From NCBI GenBank assembly GCA_963678925.1, contig OY787533.1, positions 3,658,001-3,722,000 of the forward strand: a stretch of 64,000 bases of DNA. Direction: 5' to 3'. Under the pieces are notes generated by a model. The model saw only the letters and a list, made by a program, of their open reading frames with translations. It did not search any database and was not told the DNA's origin. This DNA is from G963665925 sp963678925 (GTDB taxonomy: Bacteria; Bacillota; Clostridia; Peptostreptococcales; Acidaminobacteraceae). Position 1 is the stretch's first letter; every line of letters begins with the position of its first letter. Shown in pieces: positions 1 through 8,173 of this stretch. The translations under genes were made by a program, and so were the position numbers.

Positions 1-2
1 AT

Positions 3-230
3 GCCCCGCAATATGATTTCTCTGTATATTCTAGCATAGCTGAGCTTGTTGACAAAGTCGACAACTTCCAGACTGTGGTCCTGTCCAACTGCTTGAGTGC
101 CCTTGGTACTTTCGAGGGGGACAATTGCCCAGTAAAGGGAATGTGATTTACAGGTGCTGGAAAAGATGTTGTTCGTTTGACACGGGAGTTTTTTGAAAAG
201 TATGTTGATGATATGGATGAAGTCGCTTAA
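3..230 (+). pseudogene. C-terminal end of an unidentified gene, interrupted by in-frame TGA
   Basis: Frame 3 is open from the window edge and reads as normal protein until TGA at 144-146. The same frame then stays open for 27 more codons with protein-like composition, ending ...EKYVDDMDEVA at TAA 228-230, about 40 bp before a strong terminator at 269-299. The residues before the TGA include SNCLSALG and NCPVKGM. The gene is therefore either broken by a nonsense mutation or has a selenocysteine at this TGA. I see no convincing SECIS hairpin just after it. I do not recognise the family. The 5' part lies outside the window. Confidence 0.5.
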
Positions 231-268
231 ATCGATTTTAATATAAACTCAAATATTGGTATGGTATT

Positions 269-299
269 AAAGTCCTGATGTGTATGCATCAGGACTTTT
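269..299 (+). terminator. Rho-independent terminator
   Basis: A perfect 12-bp stem (AAAGTCCTGATG / CATCAGGACTTT) closes a 6-nt loop and is followed by T residues. It ends the gene fragment at 3-230 and insulates the liv operon. Confidence 0.85.
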
Positions 300-718
300 G
301 CATGCAATTATTAAAGTATGCATAAATATTAAGTAAAACATGAGTAAATGTATTCTAAAAAATGAAGGATTGAAAAACGAATATTTCATGAAAGTTCATG
401 TTTAGGAAAACGCTTCTGTAACGAAGGGTGGTATTACACAAAGAGTTGAAGGGTTAAAATAGTATGGTAAAAATACTGCTATCACAGGTGTACAGAAAGT
501 TGACAAAGGAATATGATACATACGGGAAAACGTTTGGTGTTTTGGGAAAACGTTTGACTTTTCTGAAAATTGAATTGATTATTTTACTAAAATGTCATAA
601 AATCTTAACAAATTTAAAATATTTTTGTTCGCAGATTGCAATTGGCTGAATTTAAATACATAAACAAAGATGCCAATGCAGGAGGACAAAACAACCAAAC
701 TTGAAGGGGGCAATACCT
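300..718 (+). promoter_or_regulatory. Long regulatory region of the liv operon with three cre-like sites
   Basis: This AT-rich stretch has no convincing gene; a 61-codon reading frame at 464-649 has no ribosome binding site and overlaps the operators. It holds three GGAAAACG(T/C)TT motifs with central CG at 411-412, 531-532 and 551-552. The last two are a tandem pair exactly 20 bp apart. They resemble CcpA cre sites. A possible -35 TTGACT at 554-559 with GATTAT at 577-582 would overlap the last site, which would fit repression. Confidence 0.55.
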
Positions 719-1855
719 ATGAAATCTAAGAAGTTAGCACTACTAATGGCACTGATGCTGTTACTTACAGCAGTGCTGAGCGGATGCTCAAGCGCACCAA
801 AGGAAGCGGAAACAGTTAAGCTAGGCGTAATCGGACCACTTACAGGTGATTACAGTATGTATGGTACTGCAGTTGCAAACGCGGCTAAACTGGCTGCTGA
901 CGAAATCAATGCAGCTGGCGGTATTGACGGCAAGCAAGTTGAAATTATCGCATACGACTCAAAAGGTGACAAGACTGAAGCGGTTAACGCATACAACAGA
1001 CTTCGTGACCAAGACCAGATCGTTGGTCTGATCGGCGGTACTTTCAGTGGTACAACGCTATCAATCAAGGAAATTGCTAAGGAAGACAACATGCCAGTTC
1101 TTTCACCAACAGCTACAAATGGTGAAGTTACACTGGACGCAGCAAACATCTTTAGAGCTTGCTACACTGACCCTTATCAAGGTGCGACAGCAGCAGTATT
1201 TGCAGCTGACGAGCTAGGCGCTACTAAGGCAGCTGTTCTTTATAATATTGAAGACCCGTACTCAGAAGGTCTTGCAATCGCATTTGACGAGAAGTTCGGT
1301 ACACTTGGCACAGTAACAAGCTACGAAGGTTACACTAAGAACGATGCTGACTTCCGTGCAATCCTTACAAAAATCGCGGCAGAAGATCCAGACGTACTCT
1401 TCCTGCCTGACTACATCGCAAAAGTTGGTGTAATCCTGTCACAGGTAAAAGAACTTGGTCTTGACGTTGTTGCAATCGGCGGCGACGGCTGGGATGGTAT
1501 CGAAGGTGACTACGCAGAAGTTGCTAACGGTCACTACTTCGCAAACCACTATGCTAAGACTGACGAAGCAGCAGTTGTTCAGGACTTCATCGGCGCATAT
1601 GAAGCAGCTTACGAATCATCTCCAAATGCACTTGCTGCACTTGCATATGACTCAACATACATCATGAAGAGCGCGATTGAAAAAGCGGGTTCAACTGAAT
1701 CAGAGGCAATTATCAGTGCACTTGCTGCAACAGATACTGACTGTGTAACTGGTCATGTAACATTTGATGAAAATGGCGACCCAATCAAGAGCATTTCAAT
1801 CATTCAGATCGTAGACGGAGAACACGTCCTGGCAGCTAAAGTTGCTGGAAACTAG
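719..1855 (+). CDS. livJ: Branched-chain amino acid ABC transporter, substrate-binding lipoprotein
   Basis: Periplasmic-binding-protein type I lipoprotein of 378 aa that captures leucine, isoleucine, valine or a related amide outside the membrane and hands it to LivHM. The N-terminus is a lipoprotein signal with lipobox LSGC; the mature part starts KLGVIGPLTGDYSMYGT, the usual LivJ/AmiC opening. ATG 719 is chosen over an upstream TTG at 701 because GAAGGGGG lies 8 nt before it. It heads a five-gene operon, separated from livH by a hairpin that probably gives excess binding protein over permease. The exact ligand cannot be read from sequence. Confidence 0.9.
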   Translation: MKSKKLALLMALMLLLTAVLSGCSSAPKEAETVKLGVIGPLTGDYSMYGTAVANAAKLAADEINAAGGIDGKQVEIIAYDSKGDKTEAVNAYNRLRDQDQIVGLIGGTFSGTTLSIKEIAKEDNMPVLSPTATNGEVTLDAANIFRACYTDPYQGATAAVFAADELGATKAAVLYNIEDPYSEGLAIAFDEKFGTLGTVTSYEGYTKNDADFRAILTKIAAEDPDVLFLPDYIAKVGVILSQVKELGLDVVAIGGDGWDGIEGDYAEVANGHYFANHYAKTDEAAVVQDFIGAYEAAYESSPNALAALAYDSTYIMKSAIEKAGSTESEAIISALAATDTDCVTGHVTFDENGDPIKSISIIQIVDGEHVLAAKVAGN

Positions 1856-1873
1856 ATAGGCGTAGATAAAGTG

Positions 1874-1903
1874 ACCGGGCAATCTCCGATTGCCCGGTTA
1901 TTT
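1874..1903 (+). terminator. Intercistronic hairpin/attenuator after livJ
   Basis: A 10-bp perfect stem (ACCGGGCAAT / ATTGCCCGGT, loop CTCCG) is followed by TATTT. The weak T tract and its place between the binding-protein gene and the permease genes suggest partial termination or 3' mRNA protection. Confidence 0.7.
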
Positions 1904-2006
1904 CATGAATATCAAAAGAGGAATCAAATAGACAAGCTGTTCCGCAGCTGACATATTTACTTGAATGACTTGAGTGTGGTTTGGTTATAGTAAGGAGGAT
2001 ATCCAT

Positions 2007-2885
2007 TTGGCATTATTTTTACAGCAAATGATAAATGGCCTTTCAGTTGGAAGTATATATGCGCTTATTGCATTGGGATATACCATGGTTTACGGCATTA
2101 TCAAACTCATCAACTTTGCACATGGTGAGCTGATGATGGCTGGTGCCTACTTTGCATTTCTTATTGCAATTTCCACTGGATTGCCTTTTCCAGCAGTAGT
2201 ACTGCTGTCAATGGTGCTTGCAGCACTGTTAGGTATTTTTATTGAACGTGTGGCATACCTGCCGCTTCGTAAAGCGCCAAGGATTTCAGCGCTGATCACA
2301 GCTATTGGTGTCAGCCTTTTCCTGCAGAACTTGGCACAGGTAATCTTCAAGGCTGATCCAAAAATCATGCCTGAACTTATCGAAAAAAAGCCGATCGCAA
2401 TTGGATCGATTCAAATAGGTACAGTAACGCTTGCAACACTGGCACTGTCTGTTGTCTTCATGATCCTGCTTGAGGTTTTCGTCAAGAAAACAAAGCCAGG
2501 AAAAGCCATGCGTGCGGTTTCTGAAGATAAGGACGCAGCAGTGCTTATGGGCATCAATGTGAATAGAACGATTTCGCTCACATTTGCAATAGGTTCTGCA
2601 CTGGGTGCGCTTGCAGGTGTTCTATACGGTATCACATATACACAGGTTTATCCGACAATGGGCGTTATGCCAGGTCTTAAGGCTTTCGTTGCAGCAGTTC
2701 TTGGCGGTATTGGACTTATACCTGGTGCGGTTTTTGGTGGTTTTACTATTGGTATGGTTGAAACTTTCACTAGAGCCTATATTTCGAGTCAGTGGTCAGA
2801 TGCAATTGTGTTTGGTCTGCTGATAGTAGTGCTCCTCTTTAAACCTACTGGCATTTTAGGGAAGAATGAGAAGGAGAAGGTGTAG
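2007..2885 (+). CDS. livH: Branched-chain amino acid ABC permease LivH
   Basis: Integral membrane permease of 292 aa, one of the two channel subunits of the Liv importer. The N-terminus QQMINGLSVGSIYALIALGYTMVYGII and the block INFAHGELMM are typical of LivH. A longer frame begins at GTG 1974, but AAGGAGG at 1992-1998 sits 8 nt before TTG 2007, which gives the normal family length, so TTG is taken as the start. The next gene, livM, begins 4 nt after its stop. Confidence 0.9.
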   Translation: MALFLQQMINGLSVGSIYALIALGYTMVYGIIKLINFAHGELMMAGAYFAFLIAISTGLPFPAVVLLSMVLAALLGIFIERVAYLPLRKAPRISALITAIGVSLFLQNLAQVIFKADPKIMPELIEKKPIAIGSIQIGTVTLATLALSVVFMILLEVFVKKTKPGKAMRAVSEDKDAAVLMGINVNRTISLTFAIGSALGALAGVLYGITYTQVYPTMGVMPGLKAFVAAVLGGIGLIPGAVFGGFTIGMVETFTRAYISSQWSDAIVFGLLIVVLLFKPTGILGKNEKEKV

Positions 2886-2889
2886 TCAG

Positions 2890-3909
2890 ATGTCCAATAA
2901 AAAATCAATTAAAAAATTACTCTTAAACGTTGCCCTGCTTGCATTCGTGTTTGTACTTCTAAAAGTGCTTATGGGGGCTGGCGTCATTACAAGATATCAT
3001 CAAGGGATTATTATTTTCATTTTAATCAATGTCATTCTAGCAACAAGTCTTAACCTCGCGACGGGTTTCCTTGGTCAGCTGACATTGGGACATGCCGGAT
3101 TCATGGCGGTTGGTGCTTATGCGTCTGCAATTACGTCTATTGCAATCAAGTCGCAAATGCCAGATGCGCCAAAGCTGCTCATTCTGATCATATCACTGAT
3201 TGTAGCTGCCGCTGTTTCGGCTGTTGTAGGTGTAATAATCGGTATTCCTGCCCTGCGTCTTCGTGGTGATTACCTAGCAATTATCACACTTGGTTTTGGT
3301 GAAGTTATACGTGTCGTTATCAATAACATGGGGGAACTGACAGGTGGTGCTCAAGGTCTTACGGGCATCCCGAAAATTGTCACATTCGATTCGGTGTTTT
3401 GGATTGCTGCGTTTGTAGTTCTTATACTGTATCGCTTGACACATTCACGACAAGGCCGTGCAATTTTATCCATCAGAGAAGATGAAATTGCAGCGGAAGC
3501 TGTTGGGATCAAGACAACGCACTTCAAGGTTATGGGCTTTGCCTTTGCGGCAGGTCTGGCTGGTATTGGCGGCGGTCTCTACGCAAATTATTTGGCTTTC
3601 CTTGATCCGAATACATTTAACTTCATGCGTTCGGTTGAAATACTTGTAATCGTAGTTCTTGGCGGCATGGGTAGCCTGACTGGTTCCATCGTAGCGGCAA
3701 TTGTACTTACAATCCTGCCGGAGGCGCTTAGAAGCTTTGCCGATTACAGACTCCTGCTTTACTCTTTCCTTCTTGTTGTCATGATGATTTTCAGACCGGA
3801 AGGGTTGTTCGGCACACGAGAATTCTCTATGGATGCCGCACTGGAGCGTTTTAGTCCAAAAAAGAAGAAAAATTCCGTTAGAGAAGTCGAAGCAAGAGAA
3901 ATGAGCTAG
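2890..3909 (+). CDS. livM: Branched-chain amino acid ABC permease LivM
   Basis: Second channel subunit, 339 aa with about eight to ten hydrophobic helices. The blocks LNLATGFLGQLTLGHAGFMAVGAY and IPALRLRGDYLAIITLGFGE are characteristic of LivM; the EAA-like loop ILSIREDEIAAEAVGI should contact the ATPases LivG and LivF. ATG 2890 is preferred to the upstream in-frame start at 2866, which lies inside livH. The C-terminus is a short basic and acidic tail. Confidence 0.9.
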   Translation: MSNKKSIKKLLLNVALLAFVFVLLKVLMGAGVITRYHQGIIIFILINVILATSLNLATGFLGQLTLGHAGFMAVGAYASAITSIAIKSQMPDAPKLLILIISLIVAAAVSAVVGVIIGIPALRLRGDYLAIITLGFGEVIRVVINNMGELTGGAQGLTGIPKIVTFDSVFWIAAFVVLILYRLTHSRQGRAILSIREDEIAAEAVGIKTTHFKVMGFAFAAGLAGIGGGLYANYLAFLDPNTFNFMRSVEILVIVVLGGMGSLTGSIVAAIVLTILPEALRSFADYRLLLYSFLLVVMMIFRPEGLFGTREFSMDAALERFSPKKKKNSVREVEAREMS

Positions 3910-3920
3910 GAGGGGTAAGT

Positions 3921-4679
3921 ATGGCATTACTAGAAGCGAATAATATATGCATGCAGTTTGGTGGCCTCAGGGCAGTAGATAACTTCAACCTGAGTATCGA
4001 TCAGCATGAGCTGGTAGGACTTATTGGTCCGAATGGTGCTGGTAAAACAACTGTTTTCAACATGTTGACAGGTGTTTATGTGCCAACTGAAGGCGATATA
4101 AAAATTGGTGGAAAGAGCGTTGTTGGCAGAAAGCCCTATCAGATTGTTAAGGCTGGCGCTGCACGTACTTTCCAGAACATCAGACTTTTCAAAGACCTGA
4201 CAGTGCTAGACAATATCAAAATAGCATTTCACAACGAATTAAGCTACAGCACGCTATCGGGTCTGCTCCGACTTCCAAGCTACTGGAAGGAAGAAGAAAA
4301 GGCACAGAAGGAATGCATGGATTTTCTTGAGATTTTCAATATGGGGGAATATGCCAACACATTGGCTAAGAACCTGCCATATGGAAAGCAGAGAAAGCTG
4401 GAAATCGCACGCGCCCTGGCAACAAATCCTAAAATTCTTCTTCTCGATGAACCGGCTGCAGGTATGAACCCGCAGGAGACGCATGAGCTTATGGAAACAA
4501 TCCGATTCATTAGAGATAAATTTGACATTGCAATTCTGCTGATTGAGCATGATATGCATCTGGTTATGAATGTATGCGAGCGAATTGTAGTGCTTGACTA
4601 TGGAAAAATTATTGCGAAAGGGACTCCAGAAGAGACCCGCAATAACCCGGACGTTATTCGAGTTTATTTAGGAGAGTAG
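3921..4679 (+). CDS. livG: Branched-chain amino acid ABC transporter ATPase LivG
   Basis: Cytoplasmic ATPase of 252 aa. Walker A is GPNGAGKTT, Walker B is ILLLDEPAAG followed by the LivG-type MNPQET, and the switch histidine is in LIEHDMHLVM. The signature region YGKQRKLEIARAL replaces LSGGQ, which is normal for LivG. AGGAGG lies just before the ATG. It should dimerise with LivF. Confidence 0.92.
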   Translation: MALLEANNICMQFGGLRAVDNFNLSIDQHELVGLIGPNGAGKTTVFNMLTGVYVPTEGDIKIGGKSVVGRKPYQIVKAGAARTFQNIRLFKDLTVLDNIKIAFHNELSYSTLSGLLRLPSYWKEEEKAQKECMDFLEIFNMGEYANTLAKNLPYGKQRKLEIARALATNPKILLLDEPAAGMNPQETHELMETIRFIRDKFDIAILLIEHDMHLVMNVCERIVVLDYGKIIAKGTPEETRNNPDVIRVYLGE

Positions 4680-4687
4680 GTGAGAGT

Positions 4688-5392
4688 GTGTTAAAGGTTG
4701 ATAATATTGATGTGCATTATGGCAATATCCACGCCATCAAGGGACTGAGCTTTGAAGTAAAAAAAGGCGAGGTCGTTACACTGATTGGAGCGAATGGAGC
4801 GGGGAAGACCACAATACTGAAAACGGTCTCGAAACTCATGGATCCAACAAACGGCAGCATTACATTTGATGGAAAGCCACTTAGCAAGATTGCGCCCCAT
4901 GATATGGTCTATGCGGGCATGGCTCACGTTCCAGAAGGAAGACGTGTATTTTCAAAGATGTCGGTTGAAGAGAACCTCCAAATGGGTGCTTTCATTCGTA
5001 AAGATAAAGAAGAAATTGAGAAAGATTTGGAAATGGTATTCAAGTACTTTCCAAGACTAAAAGAACGTATGTCGCAAGCTGCAGGTACACTCAGCGGCGG
5101 CGAACAGCAGATGCTGGCCATCGGTCGTGCTTTGATGAGCAGACCCAAGCTGCTTCTGATGGATGAGCCCTCTATGGGACTTGCACCACTTCTCGTTCAA
5201 GAAATTTTCAATATCGTGGAAACGATAAAGGAAACAGGTACGACGATTCTACTTGTTGAGCAAAATGCCAATCAAGCGCTCCAGGTAGCTGACCGTGCTT
5301 ATGTTCTGGAAACGGGTAAGATTATCCAGTCTGGTTCTGCTAAAGTTCTGCTGGAAGACGACAGCATTAAAAAGGCATATCTGGGCGGGTAG
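4688..5392 (+). CDS. livF: Branched-chain amino acid ABC transporter ATPase LivF
   Basis: Second ATPase, 234 aa, GTG start. Walker A is GANGAGKTT, the signature is LSGGEQQMLAIGRALM, Walker B is LLLMDEPSMGLAP and the H-loop position carries the LivF-type LVEQNANQAL. It follows livG by 8 nt and closes the operon before a strong terminator. Confidence 0.92.
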   Translation: MLKVDNIDVHYGNIHAIKGLSFEVKKGEVVTLIGANGAGKTTILKTVSKLMDPTNGSITFDGKPLSKIAPHDMVYAGMAHVPEGRRVFSKMSVEENLQMGAFIRKDKEEIEKDLEMVFKYFPRLKERMSQAAGTLSGGEQQMLAIGRALMSRPKLLLMDEPSMGLAPLLVQEIFNIVETIKETGTTILLVEQNANQALQVADRAYVLETGKIIQSGSAKVLLEDDSIKKAYLGG

Positions 5393-5419
5393 GTATAGGT
5401 TCCTGCACAATAATTTCAA

Positions 5420-5454
5420 CTAAAATGAGGTGGATTTTGTCCACCTCATTTTAG
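5420..5454. terminator. Bidirectional-looking terminator after livF
   Basis: Perfect 15-bp stem beginning CTAAAATGAGGTGGA with a TTTTG loop; T/A-rich on both arms. It ends the liv operon. Confidence 0.88.
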
Positions 5455-5483
5455 TGTGCAGAAAAAGCAGTAAGAGAGGCTAT

Positions 5484-5506
5484 GCATAATCGGTATTTTA
5501 CGATTC
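5484..5506 (+). promoter_or_regulatory. LysR-type box (copy 1)
   Basis: A 23-bp element that starts GCATAAT and ends TTTTACGATTC, 63 bp before the start of the first LysR gene. It aligns without gaps to elements at 7733, 18929 and 25462; 14 of 23 positions are identical in all four. Likely an autoregulatory operator. Confidence 0.5.
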
Positions 5507-5568
5507 TGCAATTCATCAGTATAATTTCCTCAAAACAAGGCGTCAAAGTAAAGAAGGGGGGGATTGCA

Positions 5569-6468
5569 GTGAATATCAGGCATCTTGAAACATTTTCAGT
5601 GCTATCAAAACATTTGAGTTTTACCAAGGCAGCAGAAGAGCTTTTTATTTCACAACCGGCAATCAGCAGGCAGATTTCGAGCCTTGAAAGTGAGTTTGGA
5701 TGTACACTTTTTGAGCGAAACAGGCGGGTTGTTAAACTGACACGTCACGGAGAGGCATTTCTGAAATATGCGGACCGCATGCTTAAGGACCACAGGGCAT
5801 GGCTCAAAAAAATTGATGAAATCAATCGGGAAACGCATATTTGTCTGAGTGTCGGTTTTATGAACTATTTGTGCAACAAAGAGATTATGAAGACCATAGA
5901 GATGTACTCAAAGGCGAATAAGGGCCTTGAAGTGAATATTGTATATAAGTCACCACCAGCGCTTTTAAAAATGCTGCAAAGTGAAGAACTCAACCTTGGT
6001 TTTACACTTCTGCATCCTGAAAAGCAATTTAAAGACCTCCAGGTTCACATGCTTGAGCAACACGAGATGAAGCTGGCTGTAAATGAAGGACATCCGCTCG
6101 CCGCTTCGAGTTCGCCGGTAGATCTCAACAGGCTGTCTGGAGACCATCTCTTCTGTATAAGCAGTGAGAGCAATAGAATGGCCTATGAACACGTTCAAAT
6201 GATAATGAAGTCATCAGACTTTAAGCCGGGTAAAATCAGCTACAGCTCTACGACAAAACATGTTTTCGCAAATGTTATCGATAGCGGCGGTATTACATTC
6301 TGTGTAGATGAACCCGGTGTTGACATTCCAGAGAATATCGTGCTGCTGCCTTTTGTAAATGCGTATTCCAAAGCGAATGTAAGCATGGTATGGAATAAAA
6401 AGAGTAAGGAAGCCAAGACCTTGAACCTTATTGAAAAATTTCTGTCAAAAAACAGCATTCTGCCTTAA
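5569..6468 (+). CDS. LysR-family transcriptional regulator
   Basis: 299 aa with an N-terminal winged helix-turn-helix (NIRHLETFSVLSKHLSFTKAAEELFISQPAISRQISSLE) and a C-terminal substrate-binding domain. GTG 5569 is chosen because the run AGAAGGGGGGGA is just upstream and the protein then has the standard LTTR length; a longer frame from 5482 would put the DNA box inside the coding sequence. It is followed 86 bp later by a second LysR gene. Given the shared 23-bp boxes in front of this gene and of several genes of the catabolic island, it is a candidate regulator of that island. Effector unknown. Confidence 0.85.
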   Translation: MNIRHLETFSVLSKHLSFTKAAEELFISQPAISRQISSLESEFGCTLFERNRRVVKLTRHGEAFLKYADRMLKDHRAWLKKIDEINRETHICLSVGFMNYLCNKEIMKTIEMYSKANKGLEVNIVYKSPPALLKMLQSEELNLGFTLLHPEKQFKDLQVHMLEQHEMKLAVNEGHPLAASSSPVDLNRLSGDHLFCISSESNRMAYEHVQMIMKSSDFKPGKISYSSTTKHVFANVIDSGGITFCVDEPGVDIPENIVLLPFVNAYSKANVSMVWNKKSKEAKTLNLIEKFLSKNSILP

Positions 6469-6554
6469 GGACATGGCCTTACACGCTGTTGCAAATATGC
6501 AAAATTTGGTACAATAGTAAGCAGAGATGTCTATATGAAAGGGAGTTTGCATCT

Positions 6555-7481
6555 ATGCCAATAGATACTTTGCAAATGGAGTGTTTCTTATCCGTTGCAG
6601 CACATTTGAATTTTACAGTCGCAGCAAATGAAATGTTCATTTCGCAGCCTGCCATCAGCAGGAAGGTGGCTGCGCTGGAGAAGGAACTGGGGGTTGTTCT
6701 CATTGACCGGTCATGTCGGGAGCTGAAATTGACAGAAGCCGGTGAAGAAATGCGGGCATTTTTTTCAACGTTCATTCAGCAGCTCGATGAAATAAAATAT
6801 CGACTGCTTAAAGATACCGGCTCAGTCTGTGAAGAGCTGCATATTGGAATTTTTGAAGGATGGAGCCTGTCAGCCTTCCTTAGAAAGACCCTGCGTGATT
6901 TCAAAATGATTTATGAAGGTGTAGAAATCATTATAGATGCTTGCAGTGAGAAGGACTTGATCAACGGTCTTAAAACTGGACGTTATGATGTCGTCTTCCT
7001 GCTGAAGATAAGCATAAAATGCGCACTCAACAGAGGCTACATCAACAATGTTTCTGTATATGATCTTATTGATGTCCATAAAAAGGTCTACTTTTCTTCC
7101 CATAACGCACTGGTGGGCAAGCAAGATCTGACCATGGCCGATTTTGAAAAGCAGACGCTGTATACCTTTAGAAGTGATATTGTTCCGCTTGATATCATCA
7201 TGAATAAGGAATTGTGCAGCAAGTATGGAATCAAGCCAAATGTGAAAGTCCTATCCACTCTGGATGCAGTGCTCAATGCCATCAGTACAGGAAGCGGATT
7301 TGCAATGTTTGATGAGTTGAACCGCATTAAGCATAATTCAGAGTTTATGAGCCTGAAGTTAAAGGAAAAGCACGGAATCAGTATGGTTGTCTCCAAGGAA
7401 ACGACATCCTGTGTTCTTGCGTCCTTTGTCAAATACTGTGATGAAATTGGCTATGACCATATTATCAGTGACAAGGTATAG
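6555..7481 (+). CDS. LysR-family transcriptional regulator
   Basis: 308 aa. The helix-turn-helix is clear (DTLQMECFLSVAAHLNFTVAANEMFISQPAISRKVAALE); the C-terminal half is more divergent than in the neighbouring LysR, with several extra cysteines. ATG 6555 follows an AAAGGGAG ribosome site, and an earlier in-frame ATG at 6489 is probably too far upstream. The tandem of two LysR genes directly before the catabolic island suggests that one or both control it. Ends before a terminator. Confidence 0.82.
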   Translation: MPIDTLQMECFLSVAAHLNFTVAANEMFISQPAISRKVAALEKELGVVLIDRSCRELKLTEAGEEMRAFFSTFIQQLDEIKYRLLKDTGSVCEELHIGIFEGWSLSAFLRKTLRDFKMIYEGVEIIIDACSEKDLINGLKTGRYDVVFLLKISIKCALNRGYINNVSVYDLIDVHKKVYFSSHNALVGKQDLTMADFEKQTLYTFRSDIVPLDIIMNKELCSKYGIKPNVKVLSTLDAVLNAISTGSGFAMFDELNRIKHNSEFMSLKLKEKHGISMVVSKETTSCVLASFVKYCDEIGYDHIISDKV

Positions 7482-7508
7482 AAAGAATTTAATATAAGAA
7501 TTATGATG

Positions 7509-7559
7509 AACCGCTCTAAGGACCAAGGGATATCCTGTCTGGTAATAGAGGGGTTTTTT
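7509..7559 (+). terminator. Rho-independent terminator
   Basis: Stem of about 10 bp (AACCGCTCTA against TAGAGGGGTT, one mismatch) with an inner GACCA/TGGT pairing, followed by six T residues. Confidence 0.65.
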
Positions 7560-7732
7560 ATTGTGTAAAAAAAGTTGAAATAGCATCAAAAAATACTACA
7601 AGTATTGAAATATCAGAATTATGCATAAAGTGAATAACTGTAATACAAGAATCGCATTGGGAGTTGCACCACACCAGGTGATATATTTATGGTAGAGATT
7701 CGCTAAATTTCAACAATTAGACGTGTCGTAAT

Positions 7733-7755
7733 GCATAATACGAATTATACGATGC
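7733..7755 (+). promoter_or_regulatory. LysR-type box (copy 2)
   Basis: A 23-bp element from GCATAATACG to ATACGATGC with imperfect dyad symmetry (GCAT near the left end, ATGC at the right end). It is gaplessly alignable to the other three copies. Confidence 0.55.
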
Positions 7756-8048
7756 GTGAAAGAATCGCTATAATTTAGGTGAAGTATGAAGTCACAAAAT
7801 AATGAAATCGTCTCCAGGTTCAAACGTGTCCATCTGAATTTCTGCTAGGTAGTAAATGCAGATGTCATGGGATCAGGGTTTGAAAATGGGTCAAATGCGA
7901 CTTCGGACATCCAAATATTACCATTTGCTTTTGGTGCTCAGCCCTGCTCAAATGTGGATTGAATGGACACAAAGAGGAAGCTTATAGGTGCACAATGCAT
8001 TTTCAGGAGTAGACAGGTAAATGAAATTTGGTTGGATTGAAGCGCCCG

Positions 8049-8062
8049 TGAAAACGTTTTCT
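8049..8062 (+). promoter_or_regulatory. cre-like operator
   Basis: TGAAAACGTTTTCT contains the perfect 12-bp palindrome GAAAACGTTTTC and closely fits the CcpA cre consensus. It lies 112 bp before the MFS start, so it could repress the whole module in the presence of preferred sugars. Confidence 0.65.
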
Positions 8063-8173
8063 ATTTTATCTGCAATTTTATTAAAGTGAATCGTAAATTT
8101 TTCCGGTTAAATCCACGATGGAATCTGATAATTTGCGGTAATTTGTATTTTACCTGCTAGGAGGAAAACAGCA

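Larger units (their letters stand above)
7560..8173 (+). promoter_or_regulatory. Long 5' region of the first MFS gene: LysR box, folded segment, cre site
   Basis: No gene is seen in this stretch. It contains a LysR-type box at 7733-7755, a segment with nested complementary arms at 7831-7946 (CATCTG/CAGATG at 7831 and 7859; CAGGG/CCCTG at 7874 and 7942; AAATGG/CCATTT at 7884 and 7921), and a cre-like palindrome at 8049-8062. I recognise no known riboswitch. Confidence 0.5.

Noticed and set aside
464..649. 61-codon ORF in the liv upstream region
   Set aside because: No ribosome site, low-complexity AT-rich composition, and it overlaps the tandem cre-like operators and a likely promoter.
3466..3927. 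153-codon minus-strand ORF
   Set aside because: Antisense shadow of livM and the livG start; no ribosome site and no recognisable domain.
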